Notes under the pieces: generated by a model
Seen by the model: the letters and a program-made list of their open reading frames with translations, nothing else
What the model was told of the DNA's origin: nothing
Databases searched by the model: none
Origin: Caldithrix sp.
Lineage (GTDB): Bacteria > KSB1 > UBA2214 > DYKH01
Direction of reading: 5' to 3'
Assembly: GCA_020722685.1 (NCBI GenBank)
Contig: DYKH01000077.1
Coordinates: forward strand, 1-24,839
DNA: 24,839 bases
Translations under genes and position numbers: made by a program
Shown: one piece after another, positions 6,985 to 14,760 of the stretch
Numbering within the stretch: position 1 is the first letter of the stretch
Layout: every line of letters starts with the position of its first letter

Positions 6985-8415
6985 CTAAGCGCCATCATCA
7001 CGGCTCTTACGCCATTTGATCCCGCGTGCGACCATCAGTCGATAAATGGTCTTGCGATTCAGCCCGGCTTTTTCCGCGACTTTGCTGATATTGCCATTGC
7101 ACTCCTCCAAGAGCGCCTCGATATAACGTTTTTCAAAATTCGTTAGAATATTGGCCTTCGCAGTCTTGAAATCAAGCTTGGTCGTACTATCAACGACGAC
7201 CGTTTTGGAGTCGGGAAGAATGTGCTCGGGTATGTCCTCCACCCTGATCTCCGGCTTCGTCGCCAGGGCCACCATCCGCTCCACTACCCCTTGCAGCTCT
7301 CTGACGTTGCCGGGCCAATTGTATTCTTTCAACAACAATAACGCATCGCTGGATATCTTTTCGACCTCAATGATGCCGCTATTGCGGTACTTTTTGAGAA
7401 AGTGGTAAGCCAGGACGGGGATGTCTTCCTTGCGCTCTCGCAGGGGCGGAATATTGATTCTGATGACGTTGAGGCGAAAATACAAGTCCTCGCGCATTTT
7501 TTTCAGCTTCACCAGCTCATCGGGATCCTGATTGGTGGCGCTGATAAAGCGGACGTCGATTTCTCTTTCTTTCAGACTTCCCAATCGCCGAATTTTTCGT
7601 TCCTGCAATACCCGCAGCAGCTTATGCTGCATGTCGAAGCTGACTTCACTGATTTCATCCAGAAAAATGGTTCCTTTGTCCGCAGCTTCAAAAAGGCCTT
7701 GCTTGTCGGAGGCTGCGCTCGTGTAGGCGCCTTTGACGTGGCCGAAAAGCTCACCTTCCAGCAAGTTCTCAGGCAATGCTCCGACCGCCACGGGCACAAA
7801 TAGCTCGTTCTTACGCGGGCTGTGATAGTGAATGCCCCTCGCAAGCACTTCTTTGCCGGTGCCGGTTTCGCCCGTAATCAATACCGTCGCATTGGTTAAG
7901 GCGATTCGCTTGGCTTTTTCGAAAACTTCGCGAATTGCCGGGCTGATTCCGACGGCCCCATAGAATTGGCCCTCATCCGTAAGGTCCAATCTGCTGCGCA
8001 GGTAGGCATTTTCTCGCTGCATATTGGCAAAAAGAAATGCCCTCTTGATGGGCATCAGAATATCATCAGACGCTTTGATCTTTTGAATGAAATCAAATGC
8101 ACCCTTTTTAAATGCATCGACGACGCTGGGAATCTCGCCGTAGGCCGTATATAGCAATACCACCGAATCCGGATCCACTTTCTTGGCTTCTTCCAGCACT
8201 TTCAGGCCGGCCGTCTCCGTATCCATGCGCAAATCCGTCAGAACTACTGCTGGTCTTTCCCTCTTAAGGCACTCTACCCCCTCCGCCGCGCTGGATGCTG
8301 TGATGCAATGATAATCGGCTCCCTTAAGCAGATTGACCACCGATTCGAGGACGACCTTGTCATCATCTACGATCAAAATCTTGTTGCTTCCATTCCTGCT
8401 TTGGTCCATTCTCAC
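6985..8415 (-). CDS. NtrC-family sigma-54-dependent response regulator
   Basis: 476 residues with the standard three-part build. The receiver domain (about 12-125) has D17-D19, phospho-acceptor D61 (VVLTDLRMD), T90 and K112. The AAA+ sigma-54 interaction domain (about 155-385) has Walker A GETGTGKE at 182-189 and Walker B FLDE at 251-254. The Fis-type helix-turn-helix is at the C-terminus (NISKVAEKAGLNRKTIYRLM). The sigma-54-contacting loop reads GAYTSA (229-234) instead of GAFTGA. Phosphorylation by a partner kinase should trigger oligomerisation and ATP-driven opening of sigma-54 promoters. The first codon is GTG at 8415, overlapping the kinase stop (GTGA). An ATG at 8409 is equally possible, with GGAGGAGG ending 9 bases before it. 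It is the last gene of the kinase-regulator operon and is followed by a strong terminator. Confidence 0.95.
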   Translation of the reverse strand: MRMDQSRNGSNKILIVDDDKVVLESVVNLLKGADYHCITASSAAEGVECLKRERPAVVLTDLRMDTETAGLKVLEEAKKVDPDSVVLLYTAYGEIPSVVDAFKKGAFDFIQKIKASDDILMPIKRAFLFANMQRENAYLRSRLDLTDEGQFYGAVGISPAIREVFEKAKRIALTNATVLITGETGTGKEVLARGIHYHSPRKNELFVPVAVGALPENLLEGELFGHVKGAYTSAASDKQGLFEAADKGTIFLDEISEVSFDMQHKLLRVLQERKIRRLGSLKEREIDVRFISATNQDPDELVKLKKMREDLYFRLNVIRINIPPLRERKEDIPVLAYHFLKKYRNSGIIEVEKISSDALLLLKEYNWPGNVRELQGVVERMVALATKPEIRVEDIPEHILPDSKTVVVDSTTKLDFKTAKANILTNFEKRYIEALLEECNGNISKVAEKAGLNRKTIYRLMVARGIKWRKSRDDGA

Positions 8416-9467
8416 GAACCTCCTCCCTTCTCACCTTTTGTAATGGGAAGTAAAATAGAGACCATTGTTCCTTTTTTTTCTTTGCTTCGGATTTCGATGC
8501 TTCCGTTATGATTTGCAATGATACCATAGCTTATCGAAAGACCCAATCCCGAGTGATCGCCTTTTTTGTCCGTAAAGAACGGATCGTAAACAAGGTCCAA
8601 ATTTTCGCGCGGGATGCCGACACCGGTATCCTTAATTGCAATTCGCACCTTCTCCAGGGAATCGTTGTCTATGAAACTCTTTATGGAAAGCACTCCGCCA
8701 TTCGGCATCGCCTCCAACGCATTGCGAATGATGTTAATGAAGCATTGCTCCAACGTGATCTCATTGCCGAAAACCCGCGGCAGCGTTGGTGTCAGCTTTA
8801 TCTTGTACACGATTTCCCTATTGCGCGAATGCAGGAGCTTGCTCAGCTCGATGGACTTTACCAACACGCTGTTTATATCCAGATTTTTGAAATGGGCCGT
8901 GGAGTCTCGGCTGAATGCCTCGAGGGCATTGGTGATGATCGACATTGAATAAATTTGTTCTTGAATCGCCTGCAGCTCGGCGCGCAAACGCTCGGGATCG
9001 ATGCCCCGGATGTCTTCCATAAGCAGGCAACCGATTCGATTGAGTATGGCCGCCAGCGGATTGTTCAGCTTGTGAGCAATATTGGCCGCCAGTAGCGAGA
9101 GATTGGACATTTTGCCCCTTAGCATCTCCTGTTGTGTTGACTGTTTTGCATCGGTGATGTCTCTAACGCTCAACAGGGCGCCCACAATACTGTCGTGTTC
9201 CAAATGCGGTTCAATGGTAACGTCCAACCAACGCCGGCGGTTGCCCTTCAAGCGCACGGCTGATTCCTTATGAGTAGAACGGCCAAGACGCACGGCCTCC
9301 TGGCAATTTTTGGCCAAGTTGCTTCGCCAAAATCTGCCGAGTGCTTTGCTGCAAGGATCACCTTTTCTTATCTCGTTCACAACTCCCAACGAGGTAAGCA
9401 AACTACCATTGGATTCCAAGACCCTCAGATCTTTATCCACGAAAATGTGCTGAACCATGCCTTCCAC
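8412..9467 (-). CDS. PAS-domain sensor histidine kinase, partner of the NtrC-type regulator
   Basis: 351 residues, no membrane segment, so probably cytoplasmic. An N-terminal PAS-like domain (about 1-108) ends in RRWLDVTIEP and VRDITDAKQ. A HisKA helix hairpin (~118-190) carries the phospho-acceptor H132. The HATPase_c domain (~238-345) has the N-box NIIRNALEAM, G1 box DTGVGIP (280-286), F-box FFTDKKG and G2 box GLGLSIS. The residue after the histidine is Lys (AHKLNNP) instead of the usual Glu/Asp. The start is GTG at 9467 with GGAGG 7 bases upstream; an ATG three codons on has a poorer site. It overlaps the NtrC-type gene by four bases, so the two are almost certainly translated together and function as a pair. 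Confidence 0.92.
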   Translation of the reverse strand: MEGMVQHIFVDKDLRVLESNGSLLTSLGVVNEIRKGDPCSKALGRFWRSNLAKNCQEAVRLGRSTHKESAVRLKGNRRRWLDVTIEPHLEHDSIVGALLSVRDITDAKQSTQQEMLRGKMSNLSLLAANIAHKLNNPLAAILNRIGCLLMEDIRGIDPERLRAELQAIQEQIYSMSIITNALEAFSRDSTAHFKNLDINSVLVKSIELSKLLHSRNREIVYKIKLTPTLPRVFGNEITLEQCFINIIRNALEAMPNGGVLSIKSFIDNDSLEKVRIAIKDTGVGIPRENLDLVYDPFFTDKKGDHSGLGLSISYGIIANHNGSIEIRSKEKKGTMVSILLPITKGEKGGGS

Positions 9468-9567
9468 TGAAGCTCCTCCGCTTTCTGTTGCCGTGACTTT
9501 GGGAAAGGTGCATTCATTAGACGAACTTGCTGCTGATGGGCTATACTCGTCAAGGGTCGTTTTTTCA

Positions 9568-9640
9568 TGTCATGCCTGGGAATACAGGCATCTCCTAACC
9601 ACCTGTTCACAAGGAGATTCTTGCATGCGCAGGAATGACA
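9568..9640. repeat. Miniature inverted-repeat element, copy A
   Basis: A 73-bp element whose ends are inverted copies: TGTCATGCCTGGG... on the left and ...GCGCAGGAATGACA on the right. Each half is itself a hairpin (ATGCCTG with CAGGCAT in the left half). Two related copies lie at 14448-14520 and 21439-21517. It sits between the two histidine kinase genes. Confidence 0.7.
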
Positions 9641-9704
9641 AAAAGGGTGCAATTCCTACCATTAACAAGTATACTTCGCGACCAATCGCCTGAAATGCCA
9701 ATTT

Positions 9705-11636
9705 CTACTTGCGAAAACCGTCAGTCGGTGATTGGGGTAGGACAACCACTGCTTCAGTCCCCTTCCCGGGCTCGCTATTAAGAGTCAAGCTGCCATTATG
9801 ACCAATGATAGCCGCGAGAGCAATGGTGAGCCCCAAGCCAACGGTCTTTGGCCCTTTCTTTTTGGTAGTAAAGAATGCCTCAAATATCTTGTCCATATTT
9901 TCCCGTGGAATGCCGACGCCGGTATCACGGATGCGAATCACAAATTGTTCTGTTTCCTCCTGATACTCTGCCGAGACAAGGACCTTACCTGTTTCGCCCG
10001 CGGCTTCCAACGCATTTTTGCACAGCTCAGTCAAAGCCCTCTCAATGCGAACCTCACAACAGTAAATAGGAGGCAAATTACCCATATCGGCCAATTCGAT
10101 GCTGACGCCTTTGAACGGCCGATGCAGATTGGCAATAATGGCAGCCCGGTCGATTATGAGCTGTAAATTGGTGAGCGTGACATCTTCACTTTGATGCGAC
10201 TGCAGCGCCGACACGCTCTCAATGATGGTGCACATCCGATTGACCTGCCTTTGGGCAAGATCGATCTCATTTTCCAGCCGCTCCAAGCTGTCCTCATCTC
10301 TCAAATCCTCAGCACGAAGCATCTCCAACTGATTCATCAACACGCCCAGGGGGTTGTTGATGTCATGGCTAAGACGGCTGGCGAATCGACACAGGGTGTC
10401 GTACTTGTCGGCGATATGTTTATCAGAACAGCTTGTAGGCGGCTCGGTAATCTTCTCCGAGACGATCAAGACCGCTTCAACCCCGGCCGCCTCTGGAAGC
10501 CGGGTAATAGTGTGTCTCAGCCAGTCCCCTTCTTTTGCTCCCGGCACCGCCGATTTACGTTTCGTGCTGCATGCAAATCCCGTTTTGAAGCACTGCTCGA
10601 TGCTTTGCCGAAATTCGTCATTGTCAAATTCTGCCGCAATCGAGAGGAGATCGGCGGCGATCAAATCCACTTCACCATGGCCAAAAAGCTGCTTCCATGC
10701 GGCGTTGCAACTCAGAATATGATAGTCCGAATCGATAACAATGGCAGCAAAAGGAATGACGTCAAAAATTCCGGCATTAAGCCGAGACAGGGCGTCCTGT
10801 TCGCTGAATTCCTGAGAGGATGCCTGTTCGTTTGTTTTGGTTGCGGAGAAGGTCTTGGAGTATTTGCCGTTTAGTTTTTGAATGCAATTTACGGCGACCT
10901 GATAGGTCGTCCGATTTCCATCTTTGATGGGGATCGCCTGAGGAACTTTTGCTGATTCGGTCGTCTTGCAGAGCCCGGCCGGCAACTCGTTTTGTCCGCC
11001 GTCGTCACTCCAAACTGAAATCGCCGGACAGTGGGCGCATGGCTTTTGCTCTCCAAAGATAAAGCGGTAACAAATCTTGCCCTCGATCTGTGCAGCCGAT
11101 GTGAGCTTCATGCGCTTCAGTGCGGTCTTGCTGGCTTGCCGAATTACAAAACCTTGATCGATGACGATGATTTCATCTGCGGACAAGGTGATAGCCGCAC
11201 CAAGCTGTTGCGGCAGGTGATCGACCTCGACGCCCGATGCGGCTGCATCGACACCATCCCAAAAAAGGATTGCGGCGGCCAAAACCTCTTGTCCAACAGC
11301 GATGGGAAGGATTTCGACGCGGTATATGTTGTCAAAATGGCTGTCAAGGCAAAGCCTCGGCTTGGGAGCTTTTCCCAGCCGCCCGACGGCCATAATGGAA
11401 TGGACGGCTTCCGCCAGCTTTGCCTTCTGAAATTCCGGCTGATCATAAAATACCTTGCCGCGCATGCAGCTTTGATCAACACCCGCAATCTCAGCGGCCT
11501 TGGAATTGGTCCAGATAATGACGCCGTCCCGATCAATGAAGACAACCCCCACCGACAATTGCTCCAATACCCAGGCTGACAATCGTTCAAACAACGGTGA
11601 ATCGGAGCCCATTGTCGGCAAATTCGTCGAACCCAT
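9705..11636 (-). CDS. Multi-PAS soluble sensor histidine kinase
   Basis: About 643 residues from the ATG at 11636 (AAGGG 9 bases upstream). A GTG ten codons earlier is less well supported. Three PAS-like domains occur at roughly 15-130, 145-265 and 280-400. The second contains a Cys cluster, C189 plus C200 and C203 (CYRFIFG, PCAHCP), typical of PAS domains that may bind a metal or sense redox state. The HisKA domain has H424 in RLSHDINNPLG, with the normal Asp after the histidine. The HATPase_c domain has the N-box ELCKNALEAA, G1 box DTGVGIP and G2 box VGLGLTIALA. No transmembrane segment, so it senses something in the cytoplasm. It lies upstream of the second kinase and NtrC-type regulator, separated by ~240 bases and a miniature element, and may feed the same pathway. 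Confidence 0.92.
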   Translation of the reverse strand: MGSTNLPTMGSDSPLFERLSAWVLEQLSVGVVFIDRDGVIIWTNSKAAEIAGVDQSCMRGKVFYDQPEFQKAKLAEAVHSIMAVGRLGKAPKPRLCLDSHFDNIYRVEILPIAVGQEVLAAAILFWDGVDAAASGVEVDHLPQQLGAAITLSADEIIVIDQGFVIRQASKTALKRMKLTSAAQIEGKICYRFIFGEQKPCAHCPAISVWSDDGGQNELPAGLCKTTESAKVPQAIPIKDGNRTTYQVAVNCIQKLNGKYSKTFSATKTNEQASSQEFSEQDALSRLNAGIFDVIPFAAIVIDSDYHILSCNAAWKQLFGHGEVDLIAADLLSIAAEFDNDEFRQSIEQCFKTGFACSTKRKSAVPGAKEGDWLRHTITRLPEAAGVEAVLIVSEKITEPPTSCSDKHIADKYDTLCRFASRLSHDINNPLGVLMNQLEMLRAEDLRDEDSLERLENEIDLAQRQVNRMCTIIESVSALQSHQSEDVTLTNLQLIIDRAAIIANLHRPFKGVSIELADMGNLPPIYCCEVRIERALTELCKNALEAAGETGKVLVSAEYQEETEQFVIRIRDTGVGIPRENMDKIFEAFFTTKKKGPKTVGLGLTIALAAIIGHNGSLTLNSEPGKGTEAVVVLPQSPTDGFRK

Positions 11637-12096
11637 CAATCTAATCCCTTCCCGTCCTGCCGCCACCTGACTGATGCATTGCGAATTTGAAGCTTTAGAA
11701 CAAAGGCAACGGAAATGTTCTATTAAAAGTTTGTCAACCCCGGTTGCAGCTTGACAAGCGCTTGCTCATAGTTTGCTCTTGGAGCTGCGTTTTCTTGCAA
11801 GCGGAATATAAACTAAATGTCCCTTAATAGCAACAAGATATTTTCAAGAATGAAAGTATTTTTCGTCGTCAGATAGAAGTGCGACATTATTGTCCCAAAG
11901 TCCTCACCTCGAGCGTCGGTTTCTTTGACGGGTATCCTGGCATTCGGCGCGACGCCTGGGCCGGTTGAGCTTATTTTTGCTTGAATTTGAAAATAGATTG
12001 CCTTACTTTTGCACGCGATTTGGAATGACGCAATCTCCTGCGCCTCTGGCAGAACAACAACCACGAGACCTTGTCGAGCTTTCTCGGCTGTTCGTG
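11637..12096. other. Divergent intergenic region
   Basis: It separates the leftward kinase block from the rightward metabolic/RNA genes. No gene is supported. Weak promoter-like words (TTGACA at 11751-11756 and AT-rich TATAAAC near 11807) occur, but none has both boxes at good spacing. An in-frame upstream extension of the next gene covers 11965-12150 but is compositionally odd and lacks a ribosome-binding site. Confidence 0.45.
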
Positions 12097-12146
12097 GAGC
12101 AAGAGGTGGAGCAGGAGCACAAGCAAAAGCACCAGCAAGAGCGAGC
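12097..12146 (+). repeat. Degenerate GAGCAR hexamer tract, copy 1
   Basis: A run of GAGCAA, GAGCAG, GAGCAC and AAGCAA-type hexamers ends a few bases before the ATG at 12151. Similar tracts precede the symporter (17231-17285) and DUF5009 (22697-22765) genes, in the same orientation relative to the gene. Confidence 0.6.
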
Positions 12147-12150
12147 TTGC

Positions 12151-12702
12151 ATGTGTACATACTTTGAGACCAGCGGCGCACATAACACTGACGCCACACT
12201 GAAAATCGGCTTCGAGGCCGCCGCCAAACGCAGAATCCCTTTTGTCGTAATCGCCTCAACCACAGGAGCGACCGCGGAAAGAGCCTTGGAATTTATTCAC
12301 AACGAGGGAGCCAAATTGATCGTTGTGACGCACAATTATGGCTTTGCCGAAACGGGCGTGCAACAATTCTCGATCGAAAGCAGACAAAAAGTGATCGCCG
12401 CCGGCGGCATCGTCCATACCGGCACCATGCCATTGCGAAATGTAGGCGCTGCTATTCGCAAACGATTCGGCTATTCAGAGGAAGAATTGATCAACTCTAC
12501 TCTGCGCATTTTCGGACAAGGCGCCAAAGTATGCGTCGAAATGGCCGCCATGGTCTGCGATGCCGGGTTGGTACCGCCGCAAGACATCGTCGCCATTGCC
12601 GGAACCGAGCGCGGCGCCGATACTGCCTTGATCGTTGCCGCCAATTCCTCCAATCGGTTTTTCGACATCCGAATACGCGAGGTTCTGGCCAAACCAAGGT
12701 GA
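12151..12702 (+). CDS. Pyruvate kinase alpha/beta (C-terminal) domain protein
   Basis: 184 residues from the ATG at 12151. The ORF is open for 62 further codons upstream, but that part is encoded by the low-complexity GAGCAR tract and lacks family resemblance. The protein is a stand-alone version of the pyruvate-kinase C-terminal domain: TSGAHNTDATLKIGFEAA, VVIASTTGATAERALEF, LIVVTHNYGFAE, FGQGAKVCVEMAAMVCDAGL, and IVAIAGTERGADTALIV. The catalytic TIM barrel of pyruvate kinase is absent, so it should not be a kinase. Such single-domain proteins are widespread; their role is unclear and may be nucleotide or effector sensing. It is followed by ylxR after only 7 bases and is probably in one operon with ylxR-ylxQ. 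Confidence 0.82.
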   Translation: MCTYFETSGAHNTDATLKIGFEAAAKRRIPFVVIASTTGATAERALEFIHNEGAKLIVVTHNYGFAETGVQQFSIESRQKVIAAGGIVHTGTMPLRNVGAAIRKRFGYSEEELINSTLRIFGQGAKVCVEMAAMVCDAGLVPPQDIVAIAGTERGADTALIVAANSSNRFFDIRIREVLAKPR

Positions 12703-12709
12703 CCGCTTC

Positions 12710-12988
12710 ATGCAAACAAAAGAGATGGAAAAGACGCCTGTACGAACTTGCGTCGGCTGCAAAAGCCGAAAAGCACAGGCTAATTTGATCCGCATCACCT
12801 GCAGTCACGATGGGGTGTTGCTGCTTGACTCAGCGCAAAAGCTGCCTGGACGCGGCGCTTATCTGTGTCCAGAAGTGGCCTGCCTCACCTTAGCCTGCAA
12901 AAAACGCGCATTCGACCGGGCTTTTCGCCGATCCATTTCGACCAAGGCATATGCACAATTCTCGGAAGCATTTAAGCAGCAAACATGA
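12710..12988 (+). CDS. ylxR: YlxR (DUF448) RNA-binding protein
   Basis: 92 residues, normal for the family. The diagnostic N-terminal motif PVRTCVGCKSRK is present, as are the mid-protein LPGRGAYLCP and the downstream KKRAFDRAFRR. YlxR is a small nucleic-acid-binding protein usually encoded between nusA and infB. The start ATG at 12710 has AAGGTGA about 9 bases upstream, and a second in-frame ATG lies 5 codons on. It overlaps ylxQ by 4 bases (ATGA). Here neither nusA nor infB flanks the pair; a pyruvate-kinase-domain gene and endonuclease III do. Confidence 0.93.
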   Translation: MQTKEMEKTPVRTCVGCKSRKAQANLIRITCSHDGVLLLDSAQKLPGRGAYLCPEVACLTLACKKRAFDRAFRRSISTKAYAQFSEAFKQQT

Positions 12989-13305
12989 ATGACAAGATTC
13001 TGACGCTCATTGGATTTGCCAACAAAGCGGGCAAATTGGCCATTGGGCGAACAGCCACTGAAAATATGCTTCGTGCAAATAAGGCTGTGTTGCTGTTGTT
13101 TGCTGACAATACCACGAGAATATTAGCGGCAAAGGCGCGTTCTCGCGGAAAGAAAAATTTGCCGATAGCAAAGCTGGATGTGTCCAAGGAAAGGCTTGGG
13201 CAAATACTCGGACGAAAGGAAGTGGCGATTGTGGCGATCAGCGATCGGCAATTTGCGGAATCTATAATCAGGCTTTTGCCGCAGGAAAGCTTTATTACCC
13301 ACTGA
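12985..13305 (+). CDS. ylxQ: L7Ae/L30e-family ribosomal-type protein YlxQ
   Basis: 106 residues with the L7Ae/L30e/S12e/Gadd45 fold signature: an opening IGFANKAGKLAIGR, a central VLLLFADNTTR, and the GRKEVAIVAISD segment typical of this RNA-binding family. It is expected to bind kink-turn-like RNA or the ribosome. It overlaps ylxR by the ATGA junction and is almost certainly translationally coupled to it. Confidence 0.9.
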   Translation: MNDKILTLIGFANKAGKLAIGRTATENMLRANKAVLLLFADNTTRILAAKARSRGKKNLPIAKLDVSKERLGQILGRKEVAIVAISDRQFAESIIRLLPQESFITH

Positions 13306-13363
13306 TCTTGACCGCCATAGTGACTGTCGGAACATCCCGATTGAATAGGAGACAGAGTCGAGC

Positions 13364-14089
13364 TTGAATTATAAGGAAACAGATGCTGGGAATTTGCCGG
13401 CGGCCAAAGAAAAAACTGCCAAAATTACTACGCTGCTGGAAGAGGCCTTTGGCGAGCCGCTATGGCAGGGACAAGGAAAACCGCTGAACAGTCTAATCAA
13501 GACGATTCTCTCACAAAGCACCAATGATCGTAATCGTGATGTGGCTTATAAGCGGCTTCGGGAACGTTTTCCCGAATGGGAAATGGTCATGAATGCGCCG
13601 CAGGAGGAAATTGCGGAGGCAATCCGGCCGGCCGGTCTATCCAACCAAAAGAGCCGTCGCATTAAAGATATCTTGGATTGGATCAAGCAGAGCTACAATA
13701 CATTCGACCTAAGCTTTTTGTGCGATTCGGACCCCGAGGAAGTGATGAGGACATTCCTGCAGTTGAAAGGCGTCGGCATCAAGACCATCAGCGTCGTGTT
13801 GATGTTCTCCTGCGGCCACGATATCTTTCCCGTAGATACCCATGTACACCGCATCTGTCGCCGGCTGAAGCTGGTCCCCGACAACGCAAGCGCGGAAAAA
13901 ACGCATTGGCTGATGCAGCCCCTGGTCCCGCCCGGCAAAAGCTATTCCCTGCACATAAATTTTCTTCGTCTTGGCCGCACCATTTGTAGGGCACAAAAAC
14001 CCAAATGCCCGGAATGCAAGCTTAACAGCCTCTGTCCATCCGCCGAGGAATCCCGGCCGGTCATCGCAAAGGAAGGGTGCCTTACATAG
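13364..14089 (+). CDS. nth: Endonuclease III-type DNA glycosylase/AP lyase
   Basis: 241 residues. The helix-hairpin-helix LKGVGIKTISVV holds the catalytic Lys (K140), and the following VDTH holds the catalytic Asp (D158). The C-terminal [4Fe-4S] loop is complete: C208-x6-C215-x2-C218-x5-C224. These match base-excision-repair glycosylases that remove oxidised pyrimidines and nick the strand. The N-terminal ILSQSTNDRNRD also fits the family (LSxQTxD-like, with S for T). The start appears to be TTG at 13364, since an in-frame stop lies 18 bases upstream and no ATG is available; GGAG sits 12 bases before it. The stop is TAG. It ends just before inverted ~300-bp repeat copy 1. Confidence 0.9.
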   Translation: MNYKETDAGNLPAAKEKTAKITTLLEEAFGEPLWQGQGKPLNSLIKTILSQSTNDRNRDVAYKRLRERFPEWEMVMNAPQEEIAEAIRPAGLSNQKSRRIKDILDWIKQSYNTFDLSFLCDSDPEEVMRTFLQLKGVGIKTISVVLMFSCGHDIFPVDTHVHRICRRLKLVPDNASAEKTHWLMQPLVPPGKSYSLHINFLRLGRTICRAQKPKCPECKLNSLCPSAEESRPVIAKEGCLT

Positions 14090-14094
14090 CGGTG

Positions 14095-14408
14095 GCAGGT
14101 AGGTGATTTCAGGGTCATAATTCTCAAGCCAAGCTCGCTGGATCTATCCGTTGGCCCCTAACCGCTGCGGGCATTACAAGACATGACACAATCCCGCGCA
14201 AAGCACGTAATGAACGCAGAGAAACAACCTCCTGAGATTGGCGCGCGAGAAACAAGAATAGCTTTGAGCAAAGCTTCCTATGAACAGTTGCCGTCAACGC
14301 CTTAAACAGCGGCTAGCGGGCAGGCGGCATCCGCACTAAGAGCAGCGAAAAAACATTGCGAGCATCCCGTGCTCTGCGTGAGAAATTTGTTCTTATAATC
14401 GCATACCT
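14095..14408 (-). repeat. ~300-bp dispersed repeat, copy 1 (inverted)
   Basis: Read on the minus strand it shares three landmarks with copies 2 and 3 at matching spacing: CTCACGC (14382-14376), GGAGGTT (14232-14226) and GCGAGCTTGGCTTGA (14138-14124). From CTCACGC the second landmark is 150 bases on and the third 244. Stops occur in the frame open in copy 2, so it is non-coding. It lies between nth and the cas2 remnant. Confidence 0.85.
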
Positions 14409-14447
14409 TTTGATTATACTCGTTGAGGGTAGAAATTTCATCCATCT

Positions 14448-14520
14448 TGTCATCCTGCGCATGCAGGAATCTCCTTTCCATTACACGGCAGAAGGGGACC
14501 CCTGCATACGCAGGGTAGCC
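14448..14520. repeat. Miniature inverted-repeat element, copy B, inserted in cas2
   Basis: 73 bp. The left half contains TCCTGCGCATGCAGGA, a perfect hairpin. The right half (ACCCCTGCATACGCAGGGT) is a second hairpin and an inverted relative of the left. It abuts the recognisable part of the cas2 fragment. Confidence 0.7.
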
Positions 14521-14645
14521 GCATCCTATGATCAGTGATTTCGTCCTCGAACACGCTATTCTGTACCCAATGCAGAAAGCCGCGGCAGACTTTGCGCCTT
14601 GGCCACCCACTTCTCATTAACGTCATAGACCAGAATGAGGTACAT
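14521..14645 (-). pseudogene. cas2: Frameshifted, truncated cas2 remnant
   Basis: From the ATG at 14645 the frame reads MYLILVYDVNEKWVAKA, the typical Cas2 first strand with the conserved YDV. After about 17 codons the match moves one frame over and continues as KVCRGFLHWVQNSVFEDEIT, the typical Cas2 segment around the WVQNSVFE motif. The original frame hits TAG soon after. About half of the ~90-residue family length is left; the rest is cut off by miniature element copy B. Cas2 pairs with Cas1 for CRISPR spacer acquisition, but no cas1, effector genes or repeat array are visible here. The call rests on two blocks of strong similarity in adjacent frames at the right distance. Confidence 0.78.
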
Positions 14646-14760
14646 GGTTTGTGCTCATTTCCTCGCACCCGATCACAGGTGGCGAGCTCGGCTTAGCAAA
14701 GGGGCAAGATTGGCTGAGACCGCCGTAACAGTCACGGAATTGGATCTACAAATAGCCGCC

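Noticed and set aside
8508..8952. Plus-strand ORFs across the histidine kinase gene
   Set aside because: They are antisense shadows of the HATPase domain-coding region.
11965..12150. 62-residue N-terminal extension of the pyruvate-kinase-domain protein
   Set aside because: It is made partly from the GAGCAR tract (EQEVEQEHKQKHQQE), has no ribosome-binding site and no counterpart in the domain family.
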